From contig JXTC01000378.1 of the NCBI GenBank assembly GCA_002914845.1, positions 132,924 to 196,923 on the forward strand: a DNA stretch of 64,000 nt. The letters run 5' to 3'. The notes below the pieces were generated by a model. That model ran no database searches. It worked only from the letters and a program-made list of their open reading frames with translations, and was not told the origin of the DNA. Source of the stretch: Trema orientale. Its lineage: Eukaryota; Streptophyta; Magnoliopsida; Rosales; Cannabaceae. This document shows, piece after piece, positions 1-12,516 of this stretch (positions are counted from its first letter, which is position 1; every line of letters starts with the position of its first letter). The translations under genes were made by a program, and so were the position numbers.

Positions 1-3000
1 AAGGATTTACTTTGCAGCTCCCAAATCCTTCATAGAAAACTCTATTGACAATTCTTTCTTGAGCTTATCAATTTCCTCCATATTAGCCCCAGCAATCAAC
101 ATATCATCTACCTACAGAAGTAGAATAATATAAGAATTGTCAAACCTCTTCACATAACAGCAGAGATCCACCTGGTACCGCAAGTAATCATTGTTACTCA
201 TAAATGCATCGAACTTCTTGTACCACTGTCCTGGAGTATGTTTCAGGCCATACAGGCTCTTTTAAAGTTTGCATACCATTCTCTCCTTCCCTTGTACTTC
301 AAAATCTTGTGACTGCTTCACGTAAATTTTTTCCTCCAGGTCACCATAAAGAAATGCCATCTTGACATCTAATTGCTCTAGATGTAAGTTTTCTTTAGTC
401 ACCATCTCATCTTTCATGGCTAACTCCCACTTGGTTGACTCATCATTTTACACTGCTTCTTCATAAGTCTCTGGCTCACCTTTATCAGTCAACAGAATGT
501 AATGCAGTGCTGGGGAATATCTCTGAGGTCGAATTATTTTGGAAGGTCTTCTGAGTTCATCCACTGGGATCTGTGGGTCTGTTGCTGGTACTATAGCTTC
601 TTGATCTTTCTCGCCATCATTAATCTTCATTTCATCTGCTGGGATATCATTCAATAGTATTACCCCAGCCTTTTTTACTTCAGGATATACATTATCAACT
701 CTGGTGCCCAATCTGTCCTTGTACATTATCTCCTCGTTGAATATGACATCCCCGCTTGACATCCCCGCTTCTAATGATCTTCCGATTTTGGTCATCCTAG
801 AAACGATAACTAAACTCAGCATCACTATAGCCAATAAAGAAACATTTTTTAGACTTGCGATTAAGTTTACTTCTATTGGCAGAGTCTATATAAACATAAG
901 ATAGACAACTAAACACTTTTAAGAAAGAAATGTTTACCTCTTTATCACTCCAGACCTCCTCTGGTATTCTGCAATCTAGTGGTACTGATGGCCCTCTATT
1001 GATAAGATATACAGCACTGTTAACTGCATCGATCTAAAATGTCTTTGGCAACCCTGCATGCAACCTCATGCTCCTTGCATGTTCATTTAGGGTTCTGTTC
1101 ATTCTTTCAGTAACACCATTCTGTTGAGGTTTCCCTGGAATGATTTTCTCGAACTTGATCCCATTAATGGCACAATATTTCTTGAAATCATCATCATCAT
1201 ATTCTCCCCTATTATCAAATCACAAGCATTTCACTTTTAGATTAGTTTTGTTCAGAGCGATGGCTTTCTACTTCTTGAAGGTATCGTAAATATCAGATTT
1301 ATTTTTTAGAAAATAAACCCATACCTTTCTGCTCGAATCCTCAATGAATGTCACATAGTATCTTGAGCCTCCAAGGGATGTCACAGGAGATGGCCCTTAC
1401 AGGTCTGTATGAACCAGCTCTAATTTTACTACTTTCGATTCTTTTCTGCCTTTCGAAAAGTTCACCCTTTTCTGCTTGCTAAATTTATAGCTTTCACACA
1501 GACTATGCTCAACTGACATAAGCTTTGGTAGCTTTTCTTTTGATAGCAGCACTTTCATTCCCTCTCGTTCATGTGCCCAAGTCTATAATGCCATAGACTT
1601 GAATTAACTTCAGCATCGACGATTGCCAAAGTATCTCTGCAACAAGAAGTTATGTAGAGAGTTCCAGTTTTGTTTCCTCGAGTAATAACCATGGCTCCTT
1701 TGCTAACTTTCCAAGAGCCACCAGTAAAGGTCACATTGTGTTCTTCCTCGTCAAGTTGTCCCACTGATATAAGGTTCTGCATCAATCTAGGTACATGCCT
1801 TACTTTCTGAATTTTCCACACCGATCTGTTTGACATCTTCAGACAGATATCACCCAAACCAACAATATTTAAAGGTTCTCCATCGGCTAGAACCTTTCCG
1901 TAATTACCAGTGACATAATTCTCCAATACATCACGGTGTGCAATAGTATAAAACGAAGCTCCAGAGTCTAAAACTTAAAAGTCAATTGAATTATCTATAG
2001 ATAATAGAAAAGCGTCTTGTACCTCACCAGTCATGGCATTTGCATCGTTTCTGCTATCATCTTTCCTTGGTACTCTACAATTCTTTTTTATGTGGCCAGT
2101 CTTACCATAATTCTAGCATTTTGGTCTTCTTCCGGATCTAGACTTGTCTCTGCCATTCTTTGACCTGAATCTGCCATGACCCCGGTTAGAATTCTTCTCG
2201 CTGCTTCTGCTCCTGTTCTCGAGATTTATGGCAGAACTCGATGATGCACCTTCAACCGATTCATTTCTACGAACTTCTTCCACCAAAATTCGGCCTCTAA
2301 CATCATTGAATTGTAGCTTTCCTTTGTCAACAGAATTGCTAATTGTAGCTCTCATTGGTTCCCAGCTGTTTGGTAGAGACGCTAGAAGAATTAAAGCATG
2401 AACTTCATCGTCGAAATTAATTTCGATCGACGTCAACTGAGAAACGATTGTGTTGAACTCATTGATATGCGTTGCAATTGAAGCACCTTATCCCATCTTT
2501 AAATAAAATAATTTCTTCATCAAATTTACATTGTTGTTTGTCGACGGTTTCTTATATATGTCTGACAGGATGCTCATCATCTCTGCTATAGTTTTCGCCT
2601 CCGCCACATTATGAGTAACGTTCTTCGTTAGCATCAAATAGATTATGCCTAACACCTGTCGATCAAGGAGTTCCCAGTCGTCATTCTCCATCTTCTCGGG
2701 TTTCTTCCCTGATAGAGATTAATGCTATTTTTTACTATGCAGATAATCATTGATCTATAATCTCTAATATGAGAAGTCTATACCGTCAAACTTGTCAATT
2801 TCGGGTCCTAATCCTTCACCTCTGGCCATCGTTCCCACTAAAATCGAACCTTAGCTCTGATACTAGTTGTTAGGGAATTTCCTCCCAAATAAACACATAA
2901 TAGTGGAAGCACTAAAATAAATATGAAAAATAATGCCGAAATAAAATAAACATGACACACAAAATTAGCGTGGTTCACCAAATTGGCTACGTCCACGGAG

Positions 3001-3457
3001 TTGCTGCAGATTTTTACTATTAGGAGAAAAATGAACCTTTGCAAGTGTTAATACTCAACACTCTCAACTCACACCCCAGATCCCGAGTACACCTAGAGAA
3101 AAACTATATTTTTCTCTCACTCTTAAAGAATAAAATCTCACAATTTTACTCTCTCTTTCTTAACACTTGGTGTCTCTCACTTTCTCGGATGATTACAACA
3201 GTAAGAGAAGAGACCTTTTTATAGTGCATCATTGGCTCTTCTACTCGCTGGCCAGCCAAGACATTAATTGTCTTTTTCCCATTTTTACTACACGCAAAGC
3301 ACATGGATTGCATTTAGCTGTACACGGGCTTTATATTTGCACTATATGGATATCTCGACCATTAATTCAAGAATTTACATGTAAACTTTAAAAGAGAAAT
3401 TATTCTCTTTACCTTGGCATTTAATCCCTCACAGCAATTAATGCTCCACCGCTAACA
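1..3457 (-). mobile_element. Ty1/copia retrotransposon fossil, Tork/Tnt1-like, entering from the left edge
   Basis: Reading the minus strand from the right, one sees an LTR (3457-2868), a primer-binding site complementary to initiator tRNA-Met (about 2852-2865), a gag region (about 2830-2050), the protease-to-integrase region (about 2050-900, including the GAG-pre-integrase motif LWHYRLGHMNE), a linker, and the start of reverse transcriptase with its VDDML-type catalytic motif near position 100. The order gag-integrase-RT identifies Ty1/copia. The gag and pre-integrase wording resembles the Tnt1/Tork lineage. The rest of RT, RNase H and the other LTR lie outside the window. The coding region is broken in several places, so this is an inactive, fairly old copy. 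Confidence 0.9.
2868..3457 (-). repeat. 5' LTR of the copia fossil
   Basis: This about 590-bp LTR is bounded by the short inverted ends TGTTAG and CTAACA. On the minus strand it is followed immediately by the tRNA-Met primer-binding site. It contains the CA-rich, intron-like leader typical of copia U5 regions. The bases just outside (AGAAG) would be one side of the target duplication, but the other side is off the window. Confidence 0.85.
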
Positions 3458-3560
3458 AGAAGTACTTTCAGGACAAGTATCTAATTTCTCGTATGAACAT
3501 TTAAAAATAGATGTGTTAAGATATTCGTTTAATTAGGAGTTCTAGGGAATATAATTTCTA

Positions 3561-3738
3561 TTGAGTAATGATAGAGACATGCACAAATTATACATAAAAC
3601 TTACATACATTGAAATGACATAACCACTCATATATATAGTGTAGTCTTACTTTGAAAAGACATAGGTGGTTAAAATACATGTCATGTCATTATGTGTATA
3701 GTTTATGTATAATTTGTGCGTGTCTATAGCATTACCAA
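3561..3738. mobile_element. MITE with about 45-bp inverted ends
   Basis: The left end (TTGAGTAATGATAGAGACAT onward) and the reverse complement of the right end (AATTGGTAATGCTATAGACA onward) align across about 45 bases, with AT-rich sequence between them. It has no coding potential. Size and structure fit a non-autonomous DNA transposon. The superfamily is not resolved because no clear target duplication is visible. Confidence 0.65.
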
Positions 3739-4764
3739 TTTTTATTTGTCAATGGGCCAAGCCACAAGTCTCAGAATCAAATTTATTTAAAATATTAAAA
3801 TTTGTGGATAACCCTGGAATAGATATTTTTATATTTTAATTATATTACTAGCTCTTTTCTTTTCATAAATTTGGGTTGGAAACTTTTCATGATCAGAATC
3901 ATAATGTAAAATATTGCTAATGTCTTGTAATTATAATGATATTAGTGTGAATGTAATTAATGTTAGAATTAGGGGGAGATGCTCATAAAAGCAGTTCTTT
4001 TTATGTGAACGTTTTCATATTAATAAATTAAAGTAATAATTAGTTAATTATTTATGCATAATGTTATTTGAATAAAGGTCCATTTAATTGTACAAATATA
4101 TATCTTTGAAATTACGATGCAGATTTACAGAAGACATGGATACAAGTTATTTACAATTAATTAATAGAGGTTCATAGCAATATAAATAAGTTGGGCACCT
4201 TATTTATGCTCTTATAGATTTTTAAAAAGTTTGACCTATCTTGGTCAACTTAAGTCAGCTAGTGTAATAGGACTTACACCGAACTGAATCATAAATAAAA
4301 TTCTGTTAACAATATTAACGGAAAGAATTTTATTAGCAGCGATCAGCTTTACTCTTAATTTTGGGTTAGCTGTAATAAGTATGGCTTTACTTAAATTGCA
4401 AATGAGTGAGATCAATCGAGGTCAATATTCTCTATTGTTTTGTAAAACATATTTGTTGAATCATATAATTGTAGTTAGCAATATAAAATTTGGTGAAATA
4501 ACATCTATCGGTAGATTTTAGTACTTGATCATAAGTCTTAGGCCTAAGCATGTCAACACTTATATAATCAGTAAGATGTTAACTGATGATTATTAGAGAA
4601 TTCAGTAAGAACCAAGAAACATATGATTATGATTTTACGATGTTATACAAAAGGGTAATTAGAAAAGAATCATTGTGGCATGAGACGTTTCTCCAAAAAG
4701 TAGTCATAGACAGTTGTAGTGAAATTTTAGTCCTTTAGTAAAATGAATCTGAAATTAAATTAAA
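3739..4764. other. AT-rich intergenic sequence, nothing recognised
   Basis: About 1 kb of AT-rich DNA without an open frame of interest, RNA gene or clear repeat structure visible by eye. Confidence 0.5.
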
Positions 4765-5572
4765 GTTTTTGGCATGGTTAGCCCTTGAATTTTTCATTGA
4801 TTTGCAATGTATCCCATGAACTTTTTTTTTCAGTAATTAGGACCCTAAATTTATAAAACCATTGCAAACTACATATTTCGGTGAATGGCTGTCAAATTTT
4901 GGATGGATTTAGACATGTGCTAGTCATGTGTAAGTTTTTTAAGGGCATAATAGTCATCTCACTTGGTTTTGGAGGCAAAAATAACAAATGAGAGTTTAGA
5001 GGGAAAAAAATAGTTTTGAAATTCAAATTTTTAAACAATTAAAGAATAAACAAATTAACTCTAAATTATAATGACATACTCAATTTAACAATGCTAAACA
5101 TCAAAAATAAATCTATTGATTTTTTTTGAAAAAATAAAACATTGCTTGAATTTTAATATGAAAGCACTTAATAAAAAATAAAAATGTTAAATTAATAATA
5201 TAAATAATATAGTCTTTAAAAATAACTCGAAAATTATTAAAATACTTAAATTACTCTTAAAGATAACTCAACATTTAAGTGAGTCAAATTTTGTTTTTTT
5301 TTTTTAATTTTTGAAAAATTTGAATTTCAAAACTATTTTTTCCTCTCCAAACTCTTATTTGTTATTTTTGCCTCCAAAACCAAGTGAGATGACTATTATG
5401 CTCTTAAAAAGCTTGCACATGTCTAAATCCATCCAAAATTTGATAACCATTAACGGAAATGTGTAGTTTGCAACGGTTTTCTAAATTCAGGGTCCTAATT
5501 GCCCAAAAAAAAAAGTTCTGGGGATACATTGTAAATCAATGAAAAATTTAGGGGCTAATCATGCCAAAAACC
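4765..5572. mobile_element. Foldback DNA element with about 260-bp arms
   Basis: The first about 260 bases (starting GTTTTTGGCATGGTTAGCCC) reappear inverted at the right end (ending GGGCTAATCATGCCAAAAAC). Matching blocks run through the whole arm, including the segments around CATTGATTTGCAATGTATCC and TTTTGCCTCCAAAACCAAGT. The spacer is pure AT-rich DNA with no ORF. The short flank ATTAAA is present on both sides (4759-4764 and 5573-5578), a possible target duplication, though low complexity makes this weak. Long-armed non-autonomous elements of this kind are often Mutator-like, but that assignment is inference. Confidence 0.8.
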
Positions 5573-5926
5573 ATTAAATAATTACAAGCCTATTTAATTA
5601 TTTAGGAACCAAATGTATATGTCCCATAAGATCCTTGGATTAGCTTATATCAATAGTCACACCGTTACTGGACTGTACCAATTAGATAGAAATTGGACAA
5701 AATCATATTGGACTACTACATGGGCTACATGCCTAGCCTAGTTACTGGGCTTGAGCATGGAGCACAGTGGGAGTGGGAGCCTTGTTTCAGTTTTTGACAA
5801 TTTCTAGATAAACTGGTAAGCGTGAACACAAAAGATATCATTTTTTGGAATATGCCAATTTCTAGAAAAAGATTAATTGAGATTCCTACAATTGATTTGG
5901 TTCAAGCGTAGATATAATTAGATAGT

Positions 5927-7285
5927 TATTTCAATAATGGTTAACTGAATGTTAACAAATCAAAGAAATATTTGACTTATTATTGAATAGAAAACACAAA
6001 AAAGGATAGTTTATTATAAGAAGTAAAATTAGGTAACAAGATTTTTTGGAAAAGGAAAATCTCATCACTGGTCGAATTTGGCCAGTGGGAAAGGAGGCTA
6101 CACGCCACAGTTTTAGTGATAGTAGGCATGTGGTACTCCTAGGATTGCCTCCTTATATCCTGCTTCTTCTTTTTTTTCGAGTAACGAAAACTGCATAACT
6201 AACAAAGAGCAGAATCTGCTAATACATCACTGGAAACACACGGTGGTATTTCAGACAGCCAGAAAGAATTAAAACGACATTTAAAAGAATAAGAAGCCAA
6301 GCTATGAGCGACCATGTTCCGTGACCGAGGGACGTGGCTACAGGTAACACTGCCAAGCTTCATAAGATTGACAGCAATGTCAAGGATAACAGGACCTTCA
6401 ATGGATAAAGGTTCGGGAGTGTTGATAGCCGAAATGGCTTTGCGGGAATCACTTTCTACCATGGAAATCTTGAAGTCATGATGTTCGGCAAAACGAAGTC
6501 CCTCCCGGATCGCTATGCACTCAGCAGTGCAGACACTAAAATAACCCTTAACTATGGTTGATAAAGCTCCACAAACTGTTCTGAGTGAGTCTCGGATCAC
6601 GGCTCCCACTCCAATCTAGCATCTGCCTACCACCACCGCTGTATCGACGTTAAGTTTTAGTTGGTTAGTCGGAGGCGCCTCCCATCTAGTCGGTTGAGTC
6701 GAGTTCCAGGGCGGAAGGTCCTTCATTTTAGTGATACTCTTGTACTCCGTAAGCCAAAGCGCAGCATCTTCTAGGATATAGGACGCTTCCCTAGCTCGGC
6801 TATCGTGTAGTACTGCGTTCCTTTCTCTCCAAAGCATCCATGATAGCACACACCACACCTCAAAGTCATTTTTCGGAAGTGACAGAACTATACTGAAATT
6901 CTATCAGTTTTATTAGATAGAAAGAATTCACAAAGATAAGTAAATAATCTATTTTCTGTTCTTAGAATTCTTTGTGAATTAAGTGCAGCCACTAACTTGA
7001 TCTTTTCCTGCGCTACATAGAGACTACATTTTTATATGACTACATACAAGTATAGTCAAGAAGATCAATTGGAGGTTAGAGTCATTCTCTTGTTTGTCTA
7101 CAGTCTAAAAGAGATATGATTTTCTACATATATATATATATCTAATATGTTGTTATGAGAATAATATGCACTTCGTATTTTTCTGTGGCGTTATTTAGTT
7201 GAAAAACTGTTTGTAAATTTTCAAGAAAAATAAATTCTAAAAATACTACCGACTGTTGTTTTTCTAGAGTCTTTCCAATAATTAG
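5927..7285 (+). repeat. Degenerate LTR-like repeat split by a LINE fragment
   Basis: The pieces about 5927-6000 and about 6890-7285 match, in order, the reverse complement of about 16890-16226. Shared stretches include the region around TTTTCTGTTCTTAG and the end TCTTTCCAATAATTA. In the other copy that end is followed by a tRNA-Met-like primer-binding site, so this is probably a copia-type LTR. The intervening part here is occupied by a LINE-derived fragment. It is old and strongly diverged. Confidence 0.5.
6199..6858 (-). mobile_element. LINE-derived fragment: zinc-finger linker plus RNase H-like domain
   Basis: The minus-strand frame encodes the linker typical of plant LINE ORF2 C-termini (a WMLWRERNAVLHD stretch, W..W.RN type), followed by an RNase H-like fold (RVT_3): LNVDTAV near the start, then AVIRDS, an AECIAIREGL helix, ESDSRKAI and HVPRSRNMVAHSLA near the end. 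One in-frame TAG at about 6613-6615 separates the two halves, otherwise the frame is continuous. No reverse transcriptase is present upstream, so this is a 5'-truncated relic of about 220 codons. A domesticated RNase H-like gene is less likely given the stop and the repeat-rich setting. Confidence 0.75.
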
Positions 7286-7686
7286 AAATATTGGGGACTT
7301 CTACAATAGGGCACGGTTTTTTACTATATTGGATGAAGACAAATATGTTGGCATTATAGGGGAGAGAGAGAGGATGAAAAAGAGGAAGAAGAAGAAACTG
7401 GGAACACTTGTTTATTATATTCTTTTTCTTCTCTAAAGTGATATGGATTCAGTATTGTAGACTCAATAGATTGCCCATTAAAACTAACCAACATCGGATT
7501 TCAATCGAAGGTTACAATTATAAAGACTTATTTTTTTCCTTGCAACAGATCCTTTAGACGTTGAATTTATGTATAATGATAACAAGTGAAAGCTCTCTCA
7601 CATATTGGTGCAAGGAATTATATTCGTCAATATCCCTTATGTGATATTGATCTTGTCATTTATCTCTTTGGTTACATTGATTTTAG
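7286..7686. other. AT-rich sequence, nothing recognised
   Basis: No coding frame or structured repeat is visible. It contains a short TA run near 7128-7142 just upstream and a GA-rich patch at about 7362-7400. Confidence 0.4.
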
Positions 7687-8225
7687 TGTCATTATCAATT
7701 TGACCCTCTTTAAAAGAATGTGACGAAAAAAAAGTAGATCATATATTGTATACAAAATTAGCACTTCCATTTAATCTAATATTCAAAATTTAAAAAGTAC
7801 CCCCACTTCAACCCCAATCGAAAACTTTTGAATATGTCCAAAAAGCAAGTTTAGAAGGAGCAGTTGGGTGAGATGGCCTTACATATTTGACTGCGATCAA
7901 CTAATCTGACTAGTGGTCTAAAAATTAGGTCGAAATGGTCGAGACCAAATTCGATCATTGTTGAAATATTTAGACTCCCATCAAATAGAGGCGCGGCCAG
8001 TACAAATCAGGATCAATGGTGGTGACAGAATGCTAAGGTGGTAGAGGTGGCAAAAGTAGTTCAAGATTTGTTGAAAAATAATGTATTTTAGTGCTTATTA
8101 CGAAATGTGGTATATCTAAGTAATTTTAGAAGTAGAGCATGATAATGAGGATTAGTTTAAGGAATATTTATGGATCATTCCTTTTTTTAATCATAAGGGC
8201 CTTACTAGACCACTTTCGTGAAATT
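7687..8225. mobile_element. MITE-like element, first copy of a related pair
   Basis: The start (ATTATCAATTTGACCCTCTT) and end (CCTTACTAGACC) match those of the better-defined copy at 8792-9438, in the same orientation. They are joined by the same right-hand segment around AGTAATTTT...GGATTAGTTT. The middle differs in length and sequence. It abuts the left end of the gypsy LTR arm that begins at about 8240. It has no coding potential. Confidence 0.55.
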
Positions 8226-8239
8226 TGTTGAAAAGGCTA

Positions 8240-10403
8240 CGAAAAAAGTTTAATAAAAACCTAAAAACTTCAAGAGCCTATAAAATAAAATAGAGAAGGT
8301 AAAGCAAAAGTTCATTGTCACTCAAAAAATTCCACATTTGATGGTCTATAAGTTTCCAGGCTCAAAACAATGAAATTTCAAAATGGGGATATAAATGTTA
8401 TTTTTATAGCATTGGAAAACACAATGAAAAGTCTAAACTGCTAAAGTAACGACATCTGTCAAGTCAAGATATTAAGAAGCCATAAAAAGTGTAGACATTA
8501 GACACTTGGCACCTATTATTACATCATCCATGATGTCATAACACATAAGTTATTTTCACATTTTCTTGATTTTTGTTTAAAAAGAAAATAATGGAAGGCC
8601 AAGATCACTTCATATGTCCTCTAAATCCAATGGTGACAAATGATTATAGAAACCTATAAATAGGTGGAAGATCATAAGCCAAAATCATACTAAGCCTTTC
8701 AAGAACTTTTAGAGAGAGAGTGAGGAAAAAATCGAAGGAAATGCTTAAATTACGTATTTTTCTAAACTCTATCCTTTTATGATATTTTAAATGAGGGAGA
8801 TTATCAATTTTGACCCTTTTTAACATATGTGATGAAAAAGGGGACAACTTATAAACTATTTACAAAAGTAGAACTTTTATTGCCATGTCATTTAATGAAT
8901 ATTTCAGAGTTCCAAAATTACCCCTGACTCGACCCTAGTAGAAAATTTTCGACCAAGTCGAAAAAATCAAAAGTGACTGAGGCGGCGCTAGGAAGATGGC
9001 CAGCTATTTTCGAATGGGGTCGAAATTTTTCGACCATGGTCAAACGCCAGTCGAAAATTTCGACCGATAGCTTCGACCCCAGTCGAATTGTTCGACTACG
9101 GTCGAACAGTAGTTCGATCCCAGTCGAACATTTTTTACTGGGGTCGAAATTTTCTGGTCATCAGTTGAAAAATAATCGGAACAAATGGGAGAGGTCGCCA
9201 GACAAGTTCGACTAAAGTCGAAAATTTTCGACCCTAGTCGAGCAGAGGCGCCGCTGCCGTGGTCGAGATCGAGACTGGTAGTGGTGACTAAAGTAGTTTG
9301 AAGTTTATTGAAGAAATAGGGTATCCAAGTAATTTTGCATGTATGACATAACAATTGGGGTTAGTTTTGAAAATATTAATGAGTGAGTCCTTTTTTTCAT
9401 CACAAAGATTTAGTAGACCCTCTAGCTGTAAATTCCCCTTTAAAGTAGGCAATTTTATTTTAATCATTAATGTCAATATGTTAGGATTATGCCTAATTAA
9501 ATTTTAATTAGATCTAGTTAGTAGTAAATTTTTATATTGTGATATTAATAGAATTATATTAAGAATAAAATTTAGAGATTTCATCGTAAGATTATAATGC
9601 TAAATTTTATTGGGAAAAAGTTACTAAGTAGAAACTCTGTTAAAATTGAGAAAACAACAAATGTCAATGAGGAGATTTTGTCCAAATTAAAAGTTAAAAA
9701 TTAAGAAAAACTAGAAGGAGATTCTGCCAAATTTAAATTTAAAAGGAATATAAATATTAGGTTGAAATACTGCCAAAATTAAAATCAAGAAAGTAGGTTT
9801 TCTAAAATGAAATTCTGTCATAACGAAAACAGAAATTTTACCTGATATTAGTAATCAGAAATTCTATAGAAAATAGCAAATTAAAGTTTTTGCAAAAGAT
9901 TAAAGATTAATTCCAAAACTGTCATAATGAATTTTACATAGTAGACTGCTAATAGTAGATCATAAGGTTAGCTTGGACACGACGTAGGTAAAGAGAATAC
10001 CTACAACACAATTCAAGTTTTCAGATTATAGTTTTTTTTAATGCAAAAATTATTGTATTTTCAAGGTGCTACATTATGTTTCTACATTTAATTATACTTT
10101 CAGTTTAAACTTTTATTTGTAGCATGCTTAAGATTGGTGTTATTATGCTTATTGCTGTTATTATGCTTATTGCTAGCCTAGATCACAAGGACTACCTATT
10201 TGTGTACAAATAGTAATCCGCCAATTTAAGGTGGAAGTTTCATGGGAGAATCCTACCAAACCGAGTTATGATCGAAATTTCTACCATGGTAAAATAAAAA
10301 TAAGAATAAGAATAGAGGCATAAGCAACACACCACAAAACTCTCTGTATTTCCTCAAAATTATTAGTTTTCAGTTAACAATTTTCAAAAAAGAATATTTT
10401 ATG
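8240..10403 (+). repeat. Ty3/gypsy LTR, left arm of a large inverted pair
   Basis: This stretch, minus a nested MITE (8792-9438), is the inverted counterpart of about 13640-10498. Shared landmarks in order are the TATA-like segment CCTATAAATAGGTGG (about 8655), TGTTAGGATTATGCCTAATT (about 9479), the (AAGAAT)n purine block near 10290 and AGTTTTCAGTTAAC near 10367. It has the layout of a long plant gypsy LTR with promoter, leader and polyA-side regions. The arms have clearly diverged, so it is an old fossil. Confidence 0.7.
8792..9438. mobile_element. MITE nested in the gypsy LTR, with an empty site visible in the inverted copy
   Basis: Imperfect inverted ends of about 50 bp are seen; the best block is TGTGATGAAAAA with its inverse. 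The 6-bp flank TTTAAA stands on both sides (8786-8791 and 9439-9444). The inverted LTR copy near 13045-13060 reads straight through the same site without the insert, giving an empty-site comparison inside the window. The middle (about 8940-9240) is a dense run of TCGAC/GTCGA words able to fold on itself. Small ORFs through it are by-products of that repeat. Confidence 0.75.
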
Positions 10404-11910
10404 CATGATATTTTGCTTGAGTTTATAATGAACCAATTTAAGAGTTGCCAATGGGAAGCCCTAAGAGAAATCTTAGTAAGTACTACTTATGTTCACATGC
10501 ATAAAATATTCTTTTTTAAAAACGGTTAACTGAAAACTAATAATTATAAAGAAATACAGATAGCTTTGTGGTGTGTTGATTATTCCTCTATTCTTATTCT
10601 TATTTTTATTCTTAATTTTACTCCGATAAAAAGTTTCAATATTAACTCTGGTGAGAACATTCCCAAAGATTTGATAAGAAACTCCTAAGAAACTTCGATA
10701 TTAAATAGGCGGGGTATTATTTATGTACAAATAAGTAGTCCTTACAACCTAGGCTAGACATAAGCATAATCACATTAATTTTTTTCCCGAAAACTAGTAA
10801 GCATGCTACAAATAAATCTATAAACTGAAAGCATATTAAAAATGCAGAAACATAATGTAGCAACTTGGAAGCACAACAACTTTTTGCATTTAAAAAAAAA
10901 AAAAACTATAATTTGAAAAAATGAACCGTGTTGTAGGTGAACACATATACTTACTTGGTGTCCAAGCTAATCTTATGATCTACTATTAGCAATCTACCAT
11001 ATACCATTCATTATGACAAAATTTCGGAATTAATCTTTAATTTTTAGCAAAACTTTAATTTGTTATTTTTTACAGAATTTCTGCTTACTTTCCAATGTTG
11101 GGTAAAAAATCTGTTTTTATATTGAGCAGAATTTCTTTTTAGAAAATCTACTTTTCTTGGTTTTAATTTTGGTAGTATTTCAGCCTAATACTCATATTTT
11201 TTTAATTTTAAATTTGGCAATTTTTCTTAATTTTTTACTTTTAATTTGGATAGAATTTCCCCACTAGCATTTGTTGTTTTCTCAATTTTAATAAAGTTTC
11301 TACTTAGTAACTTTTTCCAATAAAATTTAGCATTATAATCTTACGATTAAATTGCTAAATTTTATTCTTAATGTAATTCTATCAATATCACAATATAAAA
11401 ATTTACTACTAATTATGTAGCGACTCGTTAACATTTGGAAAAGCGGAAAATTTTAAACTTTCTATTTAGTTCTGAAAACACTTTCGTTATACATCCCCTT
11501 TTTATATTACAGAAATATTTACAACCTGTACATTACAAAATATCATTTTACTACTCATGAAAACTCCCACAGGGTCAACTATATACATATACATATCAAA
11601 AATATATATAAGTTTTCGGGATGTCTTTTTTTCTTCAAAACTGGCATATGAACCGCATTGGAGTGGAATAGCTCAGCCAACCTCATCTGACATCCTAATC
11701 ATCTGCATCACAAGAACTAAATGAGCAATAGCTCAGTAAATGGAAATCCATGCATGCTTATGAATGTTTTTCACTTGAAACTCATTTAGTCTTTGTACCC
11801 TTAATTGCCTTGGAAAAATATTAACCTTTCAAACATGTTTGGGCCCCCTCCTTGATATAATTCCTAACTCAGTGACATAGCAGGCATCCTCTTTATAAAT
11901 AATATAACAT

Positions 11911-12060
11911 TTGAGGTGTACCCTATCTTGGAATTACCCTCAAGGGATTTGACCTCCCTCTTTTGAGGCTTACCCTATCTTGGAATTACCCTCAAGGGAT
12001 TTGACCTCCCTCTTGTTTGGCTTACCCTGTCTTGGAATTACCCTCAAGGGATTTCACCAC
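11911..12060. repeat. 52-bp tandem repeat, three units, inside the solo LTR
   Basis: The block containing TACCCTATCTTGGAATTACC recurs at 11919, 11971 and 12023, a period of 52 bp, with few differences between units. The last unit is less conserved at its end. Confidence 0.85.
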
Positions 12061-12344
12061 CTCTACCTACTAGGTCAACAAGCTAAGAACCATACCCCTC
12101 TTTAAAATAAACAACATCTAGGGTACAGACTCTTTATTCAAATCAGTGCTTGTAAATCATTATTTTGTGCACTAAAACATATTGAAAACATAACATGCCT
12201 TGTGAAAATGCTATGAATAGTTATCAAACATATATCAATCTCAATGCCATACATATATCACCTTTCACATATACAATCATATAAATAGGTTCTTGTGATG
12301 CTAGAGTGGAATTTCCACTTACCTGGTGTCCAGGAAAGTTAAAT

Positions 12345-12516
12345 NNNNNNNNNNNNNNNNNNNNNNNNNNNNNNNNNNNNNNNNNNNNNNNNNNNNNNNN
12401 NNNNNNNNNNNNNNNNNNNNNNNNNNNNNNNNNNNNNNNNNNNNNNNNNNNNNNNNNNNNNNNNNNNNNNNNNNNNNNNNNNNNNNNNNNNNNNNNNNNN
12501 NNNNNNNNNNNNNNNN
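12345..12516. other. Assembly gap (172 N)
   Basis: An unbroken run of N. Frames drawn through it are meaningless. Its real length may differ from 172. Confidence 0.99.

Noticed and set aside
8973-9354. Two overlapping ORFs on opposite strands
   Set aside because: They run through the self-complementary TCGAC-rich MITE core, which keeps several frames open by repetition. Neither resembles a protein.
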